Of a stretch of 7,867 bases of DNA, positions 1-5,410 are shown piece by piece. A program made the position numbers and the translations under genes. Under the pieces are notes generated by a model, which saw nothing but the letters and a program-made list of their open reading frames with translations, was not told where the DNA came from and ran no database searches. The DNA comes from Dehalococcoidia bacterium (lineage in GTDB: Bacteria > Chloroflexota > Dehalococcoidia > GIF9 > UBA5629), in NCBI GenBank assembly GCA_007280145.1, contig QYPU01000057.1, forward strand, positions 1 through 7,867, written 5' to 3'. Every line of letters begins with the position of its first letter. Position 1 is the first letter of the stretch.

Positions 1-114
1 CACCGCAAGTCAGCCATCCGCCTATTGCGTCGAAAACGGCAAGAAATTCCACAGCGACGGCGTGAGCGTCCCCGATGTTATGGACCTCCTGTGGTCCAGG
101 TCACACCCACGTGA
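1..114 (+). pseudogene. Remnant of an integrase-core (DDE) transposase, N-terminal part only
   Basis: Frame 1 is open from the window edge to a TGA at 112-114 and begins HRKSAIRLLRR, followed by a basic stretch and then RPRCYGPPVV. From memory of the family, this resembles the DNA-binding linker that precedes the catalytic core in a group of rve-type transposases, where a 'GYHRK.AIRLL' segment is followed by a basic region and 'RPR.Y...V'. The protein stops a few residues after this point, so the DDE catalytic core, normally several hundred residues, is absent. The 5' end lies outside the window. The stop sits just upstream of two direct repeats that look like an element end, so an internal deletion joining the N-terminal region to the right end is a reasonable inference. 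Frame 2 is also open here (to 181-183) but shows no recognisable motif. The family assignment rests on pattern memory only. Confidence 0.55.
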
Positions 115-141
115 ACAGGCTAAATCTAGATCTCACAATAA

Positions 142-203
142 TTCGGTAACAGCAATTTATGAAGCAACGATACCTGTTCGGTAACAGTTTATTTTGACGC
201 AAC
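142..203 (+). repeat. Two tandem 27-bp direct repeats, 35-nt period
   Basis: Copies at 142-168 and 177-203 match at 21 of 27 positions when aligned without gaps. Both begin TTCGGTAACAG (11 of 11 identical), diverge through a short AT-rich spacer, and share TGAMGCAAC at the other end, where M is A or C. The 35-nt period is about three and a third helical turns. They are best explained as paired transposase-binding sites of the dead element just upstream. A further TTCGG at 214-218 is not followed by the rest of the repeat and is not counted. Confidence 0.65.
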
Positions 204-233
204 ACGTCACTCATTCGGAGAAGGATGACCGCT

Positions 234-262
234 TTTCCATTTTATTCCTCCTGTGCTACAAT
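234..262 (+). promoter_or_regulatory. Predicted sigma70 promoter of the zinc-ribbon/thiE operon
   Basis: The sequence shows an extended -10 element, TG at 254-255 and TACAAT at 257-262 (five of six consensus bases). A weaker -35, TTTCCA at 234-239 (four of six), lies at an optimal 17-nt spacing. Transcription would start near 269, leaving a leader of only about 17 nt before the ATG at 286. It lies just outside the inferred transposon end and is the only good candidate upstream of the operon. Confidence 0.5.
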
Positions 263-285
263 TTGAGTAACCATGGAGTTCAAAG

Positions 286-651
286 ATGCCAATCTATGAA
301 TACTGGTGTAGTCATTGCCAGCGCAAGGTTATGCTATACCTTCCAACCTTCTCTCAATCTTCACCCCCTTGCCCCCAATGCGGCAACAATACCCTCCAAC
401 GGTTGTTCTCCACCTTTTCCATGCATAAAACAGACAAGAATATCTATGATGATATTCTTTCCGATTCACAGCTAACTAAGGGGATGTTAAGCAATGACCC
501 CAGGGCCTTGGCTGAATGGAATAAACGAATGAGCCGGGGCGAAGAAGTTGCACCAGAATATAAAGAGGCGATTGATAAGATGGAAAGAGGAGAAATGCCT
601 GCAAAACCAGCCAGCGAGGATAGTGGAACATCCGCTGAAGAAGCTGATTAG
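286..651 (+). CDS. FmdB-family zinc ribbon protein (copy 1)
   Basis: The 121-residue protein opens MPIYEYWCSHC, the hallmark start of the FmdB/CxxC_CxxC_SSSS family. A zinc ribbon is formed by Cys8/Cys11 and Cys29/Cys32 (C-x2-C, 17 residues, C-x2-C). The remaining two thirds are charged and probably flexible, ending in an acidic tail. The family is named after a putative regulator of formamidase/acetamidase genes, but its biochemical role is generally unknown; a small cytoplasmic regulatory or nucleic-acid-associated protein is likely. The start is supported by GGAG at 275-278, 7 nt before the ATG, and by the conserved MPIYE beginning. It is first in an operon and lies 11 nt upstream of a paralogue. 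The overlapping frame from 194 is a shadow. Confidence 0.88.
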   Translation: MPIYEYWCSHCQRKVMLYLPTFSQSSPPCPQCGNNTLQRLFSTFSMHKTDKNIYDDILSDSQLTKGMLSNDPRALAEWNKRMSRGEEVAPEYKEAIDKMERGEMPAKPASEDSGTSAEEAD

Positions 652-662
652 GTTTTAATATT

Positions 663-1037
663 ATGCCTATCTACGAATTTTTCTGTCCCTCATGTTATAA
701 AAAAACAAGCCTTTTTGTAAAAACTGCTTCGTCCTCTTTTGTGCCTAAATGTCCAGTTTGCGGCAGTGCTGATTTGGTGCGTGCTATTTCCACTTTCGCC
801 CACCACAAATCAACTAAAACTATACACGAGGAGAGCGGTGAGCCAGGTATGTTCCCAAACCAGGACTACTATAAAGACCCACGCAACATCGGCAGAACAG
901 TAGAGGAAAGGTTCCAAAAGATGGGCATGGGAATGCCCGCTGAGCTCCAGCAAAAAATTCAAGCCGCCAGAGAAGGTGAATTACCTGAACCTCTAAAGGA
1001 GCTAAAAAGTGCTTCCCCAGACGCTTCGTATCATTGA
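663..1037 (+). CDS. FmdB-family zinc ribbon protein (copy 2)
   Basis: This 124-residue protein opens MPIYEFFCPSC and has the same ribbon as its neighbour, with Cys8/Cys11 and Cys30/Cys33 (linker one residue longer). Similarity runs past the ribbon: both have an (I/F)STF motif, then a His-Lys segment and a region mentioning DPR, followed by an amphipathic segment (around 75-115 here). The pair therefore looks like a tandem duplication that has diverged. Function is unknown, as for copy 1. No strong Shine-Dalgarno sequence precedes the ATG; the 11-nt gap from copy 1 suggests translational coupling. Its last 29 nt overlap the start of the thiamine gene, and the ribosome binding site for that gene lies inside this coding region. 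Confidence 0.87.
   Translation: MPIYEFFCPSCYKKTSLFVKTASSSFVPKCPVCGSADLVRAISTFAHHKSTKTIHEESGEPGMFPNQDYYKDPRNIGRTVEERFQKMGMGMPAELQQKIQAAREGELPEPLKELKSASPDASYH
995..1001 (+). promoter_or_regulatory. Shine-Dalgarno sequence that sets the GTG start of thiE
   Basis: AAAGGAG lies inside the end of the second zinc-ribbon gene, 7 nt before GTG 1009. The conserved ThiD2 motif (LRIIDANCNRISEGLR) begins only five codons after that GTG. No alternative start could include this domain with a comparable site, so this sequence decides the start and the 29-nt gene overlap. Confidence 0.8.
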
Positions 1038-2046
1038 CGCCAATTGCAATCGCATCAGCGAAGGATTGCGCTTCCTTGAAGAAATCGCTCGCTTTCTCCT
1101 CAATGATACTATCTTAAGCCAGCAATTAAAGGCAACACGTCACAGCCTGGTCAAGAGCCTGGGCAAATTTGGTACAGCCCTCCTATCTGAGAGAAACTCA
1201 GAGGGAGATGTAGGAGTTAAGGTTGAATCGGTTCGCCAACAACAAGATTTGCCGTCTCTTATTACAGCTAATGCCAGAAGAGTAGAAGAGGCACTGCGAG
1301 TCATAGAAGAGTTAGCCAAACTTCCGGAAATAAGTCCAGTATTGCATTCAAAAGACTTCGAGCAGGCACGGTTTAGCATCTATACATTAGAGAGAGTGTT
1401 ACTGTCTAAAGTACTGCGCCAGGATAAGATAGCACGGCTAACCGGGCTTTATGCCATTATCGATACCCAAACACTAGAGCTAAAAGATGAGGTTGACGCA
1501 GCAAGTAAAGTCATCCACGGTGGGGCTAAGATTATTCAGCTTCGTGATAAGCACCACAGCAAAGGTGAACTATTAGCCATAGCTCAAAAACTGAAGGAAT
1601 TATGCCACAAATCCGATACCCTCTTCATAATAAATGACCACCTCGATATAGCTCTGGCCGCTGATGCCGATGGACTCCATATCGGCCGGGCCGATTTACC
1701 CTTGACGGTAGTTAGAAAAGAGTTGCCCGTTGACAAGATTATTGGCTGTTCCACAGCTACCTTAGCCCAGGCACAAAAAGCAGAAGTCGAGGGGGCAGAT
1801 TACGTCGCCGTAGGTTCCATATTTTCATCGCCGACTAAAACGGATGCTACTATAATTGGTATAGAGGGACTACGCCGGGTCAGGCAGGCGATATCTATCC
1901 CCATAGTTGCCATCGGCGGCATTAACAGGGACAATATCGCACAAGTCATAGCTGCAGGAGCTAACTCAGCAGCGGTCATCAGCGCTATCCTGACTCAACA
2001 GAATACAGAACAGGCAACACGCCAACTGGTTGCAGAAATTGACTAA
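1009..2046 (+). CDS. thiE: Thiamine phosphate synthase with N-terminal ThiD2-type domain
   Basis: The 345-residue protein has two domains. Residues 6-135 match the ThiD2-type domain: LRIIDANCNRISEGLRFLEE, RH at 44-45, GDVG at 66-69, and NARRVEEALRVIEELAK near 88-104. In the family this domain is described as an HMP-P kinase supplying HMP-PP. Residues 144-345 are a ThiE TIM barrel: QLRDK at 177-181, Asn209-Asp210 and Asp229 (likely Mg2+ ligands), DADGLHIG at 219-226, GADYVAVGSIFSSPTK at 262-277 and a phosphate-binding AIGGI at 301-305. ThiE condenses HMP-PP with the thiazole phosphate and releases pyrophosphate, in the cytosol. The start is GTG with a strong AAAGGAG. The gene overlaps the zinc-ribbon gene by 29 nt and the translin gene by 17 nt, so it sits in the middle of a coupled operon. 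No other thi gene or TPP riboswitch is seen nearby. Confidence 0.93.
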   Translation: MLPQTLRIIDANCNRISEGLRFLEEIARFLLNDTILSQQLKATRHSLVKSLGKFGTALLSERNSEGDVGVKVESVRQQQDLPSLITANARRVEEALRVIEELAKLPEISPVLHSKDFEQARFSIYTLERVLLSKVLRQDKIARLTGLYAIIDTQTLELKDEVDAASKVIHGGAKIIQLRDKHHSKGELLAIAQKLKELCHKSDTLFIINDHLDIALAADADGLHIGRADLPLTVVRKELPVDKIIGCSTATLAQAQKAEVEGADYVAVGSIFSSPTKTDATIIGIEGLRRVRQAISIPIVAIGGINRDNIAQVIAAGANSAAVISAILTQQNTEQATRQLVAEID

Positions 2047-2692
2047 GAAACAGAGAGCTACAGAAAACCTAGAGGCCATCGCTGAAAAGACTCGCCTCTA
2101 CCTCTCTACCAAAGACACAGCGAGAGAAAATACGCTGCGCCTCTGCCGGGAGATAATCCGCTGCAGCGCCAATGCTATCCGCGCTGTGCACCGCCAGGAA
2201 GAAGGCAAGGCTGAGCAACTTCTAAGGTCAGCTCGCGCCTCGCTCCGAGATTTAATCCGCAATATTCCTCCGGAACACAACGACTTACTTTACGCTGGCT
2301 TTGTCCATGATGCCCAGAAGGAATTTGCCGAAGCCAGCACCACTTTAGCCATAGTTGCTGGCAAATCGCTTCCTGAACCCGAAACATTGGGGGTTAGCTA
2401 TCCGGCTTACTTGAATGGTCTGGGGGAGACAGTCGGCGAACTGAGACGCTACCTTCTAGATAGCCTGAGACGAGGCGACCTTTCCCGCTGTGAAGGGTTA
2501 CTGGCAATAATGGATGACATCTATGCTACGCTAGTAACCATGGACTTTCCTGACGCCATAACCTGTGGTTTAAGACGAACAACCGATTCAGTTCGTGGCA
2601 TCCTGGAAAAAACCCGTGGTGACCTGACGCTAGTTTTAAGGCAAAAAGAACTCGAAGAGAAATTGGAGCAAATCCCCAAAAAAGATGAGTAG
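2030..2692 (+). CDS. Translin/TRAX-family protein
   Basis: The 220-residue, nearly all-helical protein matches the translin fold. It has a charged N-terminal helix, then FVHDAQKEFAEA at 91-102, YPAYLNGLGETVGELRR at 124-140, LLDSLRRGD at 142-150 and a C-terminal helix with RRTTDSVRGILEKTRGDL. Translin and TRAX bind RNA or single-stranded DNA as octamers; TRAX and an archaeal Trax-like protein are ribonucleases. Glu98 and Glu101 fall where TRAX has its catalytic E-x-x-E (EFVEA), so nuclease activity is possible; this is an alignment by eye. Older records of such genes sometimes say haloacid dehalogenase, but I see no HAD motif. The start is uncertain: TTG 2030 overlaps thiE by 17 nt and TTG 2039 is in frame; neither has a clear Shine-Dalgarno sequence, so coupling to thiE translation is likely. 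Confidence 0.82.
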   Translation: MQKLTKKQRATENLEAIAEKTRLYLSTKDTARENTLRLCREIIRCSANAIRAVHRQEEGKAEQLLRSARASLRDLIRNIPPEHNDLLYAGFVHDAQKEFAEASTTLAIVAGKSLPEPETLGVSYPAYLNGLGETVGELRRYLLDSLRRGDLSRCEGLLAIMDDIYATLVTMDFPDAITCGLRRTTDSVRGILEKTRGDLTLVLRQKELEEKLEQIPKKDE

Positions 2693-2714
2693 CCACAACA
2701 TTTGACAAGGAGCC

Positions 2715-3172
2715 ATGGATGCTGGCTCAAGGTTCTACACCCGGGCACCAAGAATGAGCTTTTTCGATATGCTCACTTCATTTGCTATGATAAGGAGTGG
2801 CCGCCTGATTAGTATATTGGGTGGACTCCAAGTTTCACAAAAAGGTGACCTGGCTATTCATAGTATGAGCGAGGCTAACGAATATCCTCAAATTGGTGGG
2901 GCTATGGACCTCGCCTGGGAAGCAAAGAAGCTCATTGTTGCCATGACCCATAATACTAAGGACATGAGGCCCAAAATAGTAAAGGAACTGAGTCTGCCCA
3001 TCAGTGCCCAAGAGTGCGTTGACATGATTGTTGCTGACCTTGCAGTTATTAAAGTAACCCCTGAGGACTTCTCCTCAAAGAGGTTGCCCCGGGTTGGGCC
3101 GCGCAGGAGGTTCAAGCCCTGACTGAAGCACAACTCACCATAGCGGAGGACCTTAGAGAGATCGAGATCTAA
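2715..3172 (+). pseudogene. Broken 3-oxoacid CoA-transferase subunit B
   Basis: From 2715 the reading frame gives MDAGSRFYTRAP, SFAMIRSG, LGGLQVSQKGDLA, GGAMDLAWEAKKLIVAMTHN and LSLPISAQECVDMI. These are in order the landmarks of the second two thirds of the beta subunit (ScoB/AtoA type, usually about 216 residues). The first 65-70 residues are missing, including the S-E-N-G motif carrying the catalytic glutamate that forms the CoA thioester. At 3063-3068 one base is missing (GAGGACTT where GAGGGACTT would keep the frame). Beyond it the frame starting at CTT 3068 reads LLLKEVAPGWAAQEVQALTE and ends normally at TAA 3170-3172. The AAGGAG at 2707-2712 is only 2 nt from the ATG. No alpha subunit is present. 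The protein is judged inactive; a sequencing error could explain the frameshift but not the missing N-terminus. Confidence 0.83.
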
Positions 3173-3200
3173 AGCTCTCAAAGTAGTCGAGCTTAAAAAT

Positions 3201-3229
3201 TTGACGGTGCACATCAAATATAGTAGAAT
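3201..3229 (+). promoter_or_regulatory. Predicted strong sigma70 promoter of hppA
   Basis: TTGACG at 3201-3206 (five of six) and TAGAAT at 3224-3229 (five of six) are separated by exactly 17 nt. Transcription would start near 3236, giving a leader of about 95 nt before the hppA ATG. It lies 29 nt past the end of the CoA-transferase remnant, so hppA is likely its own transcription unit. Confidence 0.72.
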
Positions 3230-3260
3230 TTCGAACTGGTGCTAAACTCAAGCTACAAAC

Positions 3261-3293
3261 AAAGGAGCTAATAGCTAAAGATATGGCTCCTTT
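3261..3293 (+). promoter_or_regulatory. Hairpin in the hppA leader with an anti-Shine-Dalgarno arm
   Basis: AAAGGAGC at 3261-3268 and GCTCCTTT at 3286-3293 can form a perfect 8-bp stem around a 17-nt loop. The right arm (CTCCTTT, 3287-3293) is equally complementary over 7 bp to the hppA Shine-Dalgarno sequence AAAGGAG at 3315-3321. The two pairings exclude each other, so the left arm could free the ribosome site and its loss could mask it. A U-tract typical of a terminator is not present after the stem. The pairing is seen in the sequence; regulation is inference. Confidence 0.45.
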
Positions 3294-3324
3294 ATTAGTG
3301 CCTACTACAAAAAGAAAGGAGTAA
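3283..3324 (+). other. Possible 13-codon leader peptide ORF before hppA
   Basis: ATG 3283 opens MAPLLVPTTKRKE and stops at TAA 3322-3324, directly after the hppA Shine-Dalgarno sequence (3315-3321) and 5 nt before the hppA ATG. Translating ribosomes would open the leader hairpin and occupy the hppA site. The only Shine-Dalgarno-like sequence (3261-3267) is 15 nt upstream, which is longer than usual, so translation is doubtful. Confidence 0.2.
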
Positions 3325-3329
3325 ATCAA

Positions 3330-5357
3330 ATGGACCTCGTATGGATAGCCCTGATAACTGGAATCCTCGGATTAGCTTTCGCTGGCTACTTGGCCTTCTT
3401 CGTGCTAAGGCAAGATGAGGGCTCAGCGCGAATCAGAGAGATATCAGCAGCTATCAAAGAAGGCGCTCTCGCCTTTCTGGGCCGGGAATATCAAATACTG
3501 GGGGTTTTCGTAGTTGTAATAGCTATCATCCTGGGTATCGTACCCAATCTTGGCTGGTGGGTTAGCCTGGCTTTCGTCTTCGGAGCCGCATGCTCCGGCG
3601 TAGCTGGCTATGCGGGTATGAATATAGCTATCAGGGCAAATGGAAGAACTGCTTCAGCAACTCAGAAAAGTCTCAACGAGGGACTGAAGGTCTCGTTCCG
3701 TAGCGGTGCTGTGATGGGGACGTGTGTCGTTGGCATCGGCATAATCGGTTTAGGCATCCTCTACTTTGCATTCCACAATCACCCTAACTTCCTTGCCATC
3801 ATCCCCGCCTTTGGCTTCGGCGCCTCCGGAGTAGCCATATTCGCCAGAGTAGGCGGTGGCATTTACACTAAAGCAGCCGATACCGGTGCCGACCTCGTTG
3901 GAAAAGTAGAACAGGGAATTCCTGAAGACGACCCCAGAAACGCTGCCGTTATTGCTGATTTCGTCGGCGACAACGTTGGCGATGTTGCTGGGATGGGCGC
4001 TGACCTCTTCGAATCCTACGTAGACTCTATTATTGCTACGATAACATTGTGTGCAGTAGCCATTGCTGCCGGTGTGGTTGCCGATGCAGCCACTGCTTGG
4101 TATCTGCCCATGATGGTAGCTGCCGGTGGAATCGTAGCCTCGATTATCGGGGTTTTCATGGTCAGAGTAGGTAATAAGCCGGAGATGGGAGCGCTGCTTG
4201 GTGCTCTTCGGCGCGGCACCTTCTCAGCCTCCATAATCACCGCAATTTTTTCCTTCCTCATTGTTTATTTCCTGGCAGATGGACTAGGAGCATTCTGGGC
4301 TATCCTTGCTGGTTTAATCGCCGGTATGCTAATTGGAGAAAGCACCAACTATTTCACATCGTATGCCTACAAACCAACTCAAAATATCTCTGAGGCCGCG
4401 CAAACCGGTGCAGGGACAACAATAACTAAAGGATTCTCCAACGGACTGATGAGCACATTTCCTCCCATCATCTTTGTAGTTATTGCCATCGTCCTCGCCT
4501 ATCACTTCGCCGATTTCTATGGCATAGCCATCGCCGGCATCGGGATGCTATCTACCCTGGGTATTACCCTTGCCACTGATGCCTATGGCCCGGTAGCTGA
4601 CAATGCGGGGGGAATCGTAGAGATGTCAGATTTACCTCCAGAAATCAGAGAGCGAACAGACGCCCTTGACTCTCTGGGAAATACCACAGCCGCTACAGGT
4701 AAAGGCTTCGCCATTGGCGCAGCAGCCCTTACTGCTCTCGCCTTAATGTTATCCTATACGCAGATGGTGGGAATCAAGTTTGCTGAGATTAGCCTGTTAG
4801 ACCCAAGGGTCGTGGCAGGGATACTGCTTGGCGGCATGCTGCCAGCAATCTTTTGCAGCATGACCCTGGATGCCGTGGGCAGAACCGCATTCTATATAAT
4901 CAACGAGGTTCGACGGCAATTCCGTGAGATAAAAGGGCTGATGGAAGGCACAGCTAAGCCTGAATATAGTAAATGCGTTGACATATGCACAAAGGCAGCA
5001 TTGAAGGAGATGATTCTCCCCGGTCTGATAACAGTAATCGCACCAGTCGTGGTTGGTCTTGTGTTAGGACCAATAGGACTCGGCGGCTTCCTCCTCGGAG
5101 CCATTAGTACAGGATTCATTCTGGCAGTAACGATGTCTAACGCTGGCGGCTCCTGGGACAATGCCAAAAAGTGGATAGAGACGGGACAATACGGAGGTAA
5201 AGGCTCCGACGCTCACAAGGCAGCAGTTATCGGTGATACTGTTGGTGACCCGATGAAAGATACATCAGGACCTTCGCTGAACATCATGATAAAGCTGATG
5301 TCGATAATAGCCCTGGTCATGGCACCAGCCCTAGCTAACTTTCCTGGGCTAATCTAA
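3330..5357 (+). CDS. hppA: Membrane-bound ion-translocating pyrophosphatase (K+-dependent type)
   Basis: The 675-residue integral membrane protein, with about 16 hydrophobic segments, hydrolyses cytosolic pyrophosphate and pumps H+ or Na+ outward. All substrate-site signatures are present: GGGIYTKAADTGADLVGKVE at 175-194, DDPRNAAVIADFVGDNVGD at 200-218, GADLFESY at 223-230, TDAYGPVADNAGG at 416-428, DNAKK at 610-614 and GDTVGDPMKDTSGPSLN at 635-651. The GNTTAATGKG loop at 450-459 has Ala454 where K+-independent enzymes have Lys, so K+ dependence is expected. H+ versus Na+ specificity cannot be settled by eye. The length is typical and no domain is missing. The start ATG has AAAGGAG (3315-3321) 8 nt upstream. 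It is a single-gene unit between its own promoter and a terminator. Confidence 0.97.
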   Translation: MDLVWIALITGILGLAFAGYLAFFVLRQDEGSARIREISAAIKEGALAFLGREYQILGVFVVVIAIILGIVPNLGWWVSLAFVFGAACSGVAGYAGMNIAIRANGRTASATQKSLNEGLKVSFRSGAVMGTCVVGIGIIGLGILYFAFHNHPNFLAIIPAFGFGASGVAIFARVGGGIYTKAADTGADLVGKVEQGIPEDDPRNAAVIADFVGDNVGDVAGMGADLFESYVDSIIATITLCAVAIAAGVVADAATAWYLPMMVAAGGIVASIIGVFMVRVGNKPEMGALLGALRRGTFSASIITAIFSFLIVYFLADGLGAFWAILAGLIAGMLIGESTNYFTSYAYKPTQNISEAAQTGAGTTITKGFSNGLMSTFPPIIFVVIAIVLAYHFADFYGIAIAGIGMLSTLGITLATDAYGPVADNAGGIVEMSDLPPEIRERTDALDSLGNTTAATGKGFAIGAAALTALALMLSYTQMVGIKFAEISLLDPRVVAGILLGGMLPAIFCSMTLDAVGRTAFYIINEVRRQFREIKGLMEGTAKPEYSKCVDICTKAALKEMILPGLITVIAPVVVGLVLGPIGLGGFLLGAISTGFILAVTMSNAGGSWDNAKKWIETGQYGGKGSDAHKAAVIGDTVGDPMKDTSGPSLNIMIKLMSIIALVMAPALANFPGLI

Positions 5358-5379
5358 AGCCAGTATCATTACCTTTCAC

Positions 5380-5404
5380 GGAGCCAGCCCTAAGGGCTGG
5401 CTCC
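5380..5404. terminator. Stem-loop terminator between convergent hppA and hydrolase genes
   Basis: GGAGCCAGCCC (5380-5390) and GGGCTGGCTCC (5394-5404) form a perfect 11-bp GC-rich stem with a 3-nt loop. It begins 22 nt after the hppA stop and ends 6 nt before the stop of the opposing gene, so it is well placed to stop transcription from both sides. The U-tract is poor (TCTAGTTT on the plus strand, none on the minus strand). Confidence 0.75.
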
Positions 5405-5410
5405 TCTAGT

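Larger units (their letters stand above)
1..204 (+). mobile_element. Right end of a decayed insertion sequence
   Basis: A truncated transposase fragment (1-114) is followed within 30 nt by two tandem 27-bp repeats (142-168 and 177-203). Many rve-type elements, such as Mu, Tn7 and IS21 relatives, carry several transposase-binding repeats at their ends and terminate in 5'-TG...CA-3'. The second repeat is followed by CA at 203-204, so I place the outer boundary near 204; this is inference. No target-site duplication can be tested because the left end lies outside the window. The predicted operon promoter begins 30 nt beyond this boundary, so the insertion seems to have landed upstream without breaking the operon. 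Confidence 0.4.

Noticed and set aside
174..187. CTGTT-CGGT-AACAG palindrome at the start of repeat 2
   Set aside because: The 5-bp stem arises because CTG precedes the second repeat; repeat 1 lacks it, so it is not a conserved part of the repeat.
214..218. Third TTCGG after the tandem repeats
   Set aside because: Only five bases match, the spacing shifts from 35 to 37 nt, and the second conserved block is missing. Chance is sufficient.
194..475. Open frame of 93 codons over the first zinc-ribbon gene
   Set aside because: It overlaps the well-supported zinc-ribbon frame, lacks a ribosome site and motifs, and has composition expected of a shadow frame.
2098..2751. Several minus-strand open frames across the translin gene
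   Set aside because: They are antisense shadows of a gene with clear family motifs, and none carries a motif or ribosome site of its own.
3063..3068. Programmed -1 frameshift in the CoA-transferase remnant
   Set aside because: A -1 shift at GAG would restore the expected protein, but no X-XXY-YYZ slippery heptamer or downstream hairpin is evident and the N-terminus is missing anyway. A one-base deletion in a G run is simpler.
3172..3194. AAGCTC / GAGCTT stem with following A/T run as a terminator of the upstream operon
   Set aside because: Only 6 bp with an 11-nt loop, low stability, and the downstream tract is mixed A and T. Not strong enough to annotate.
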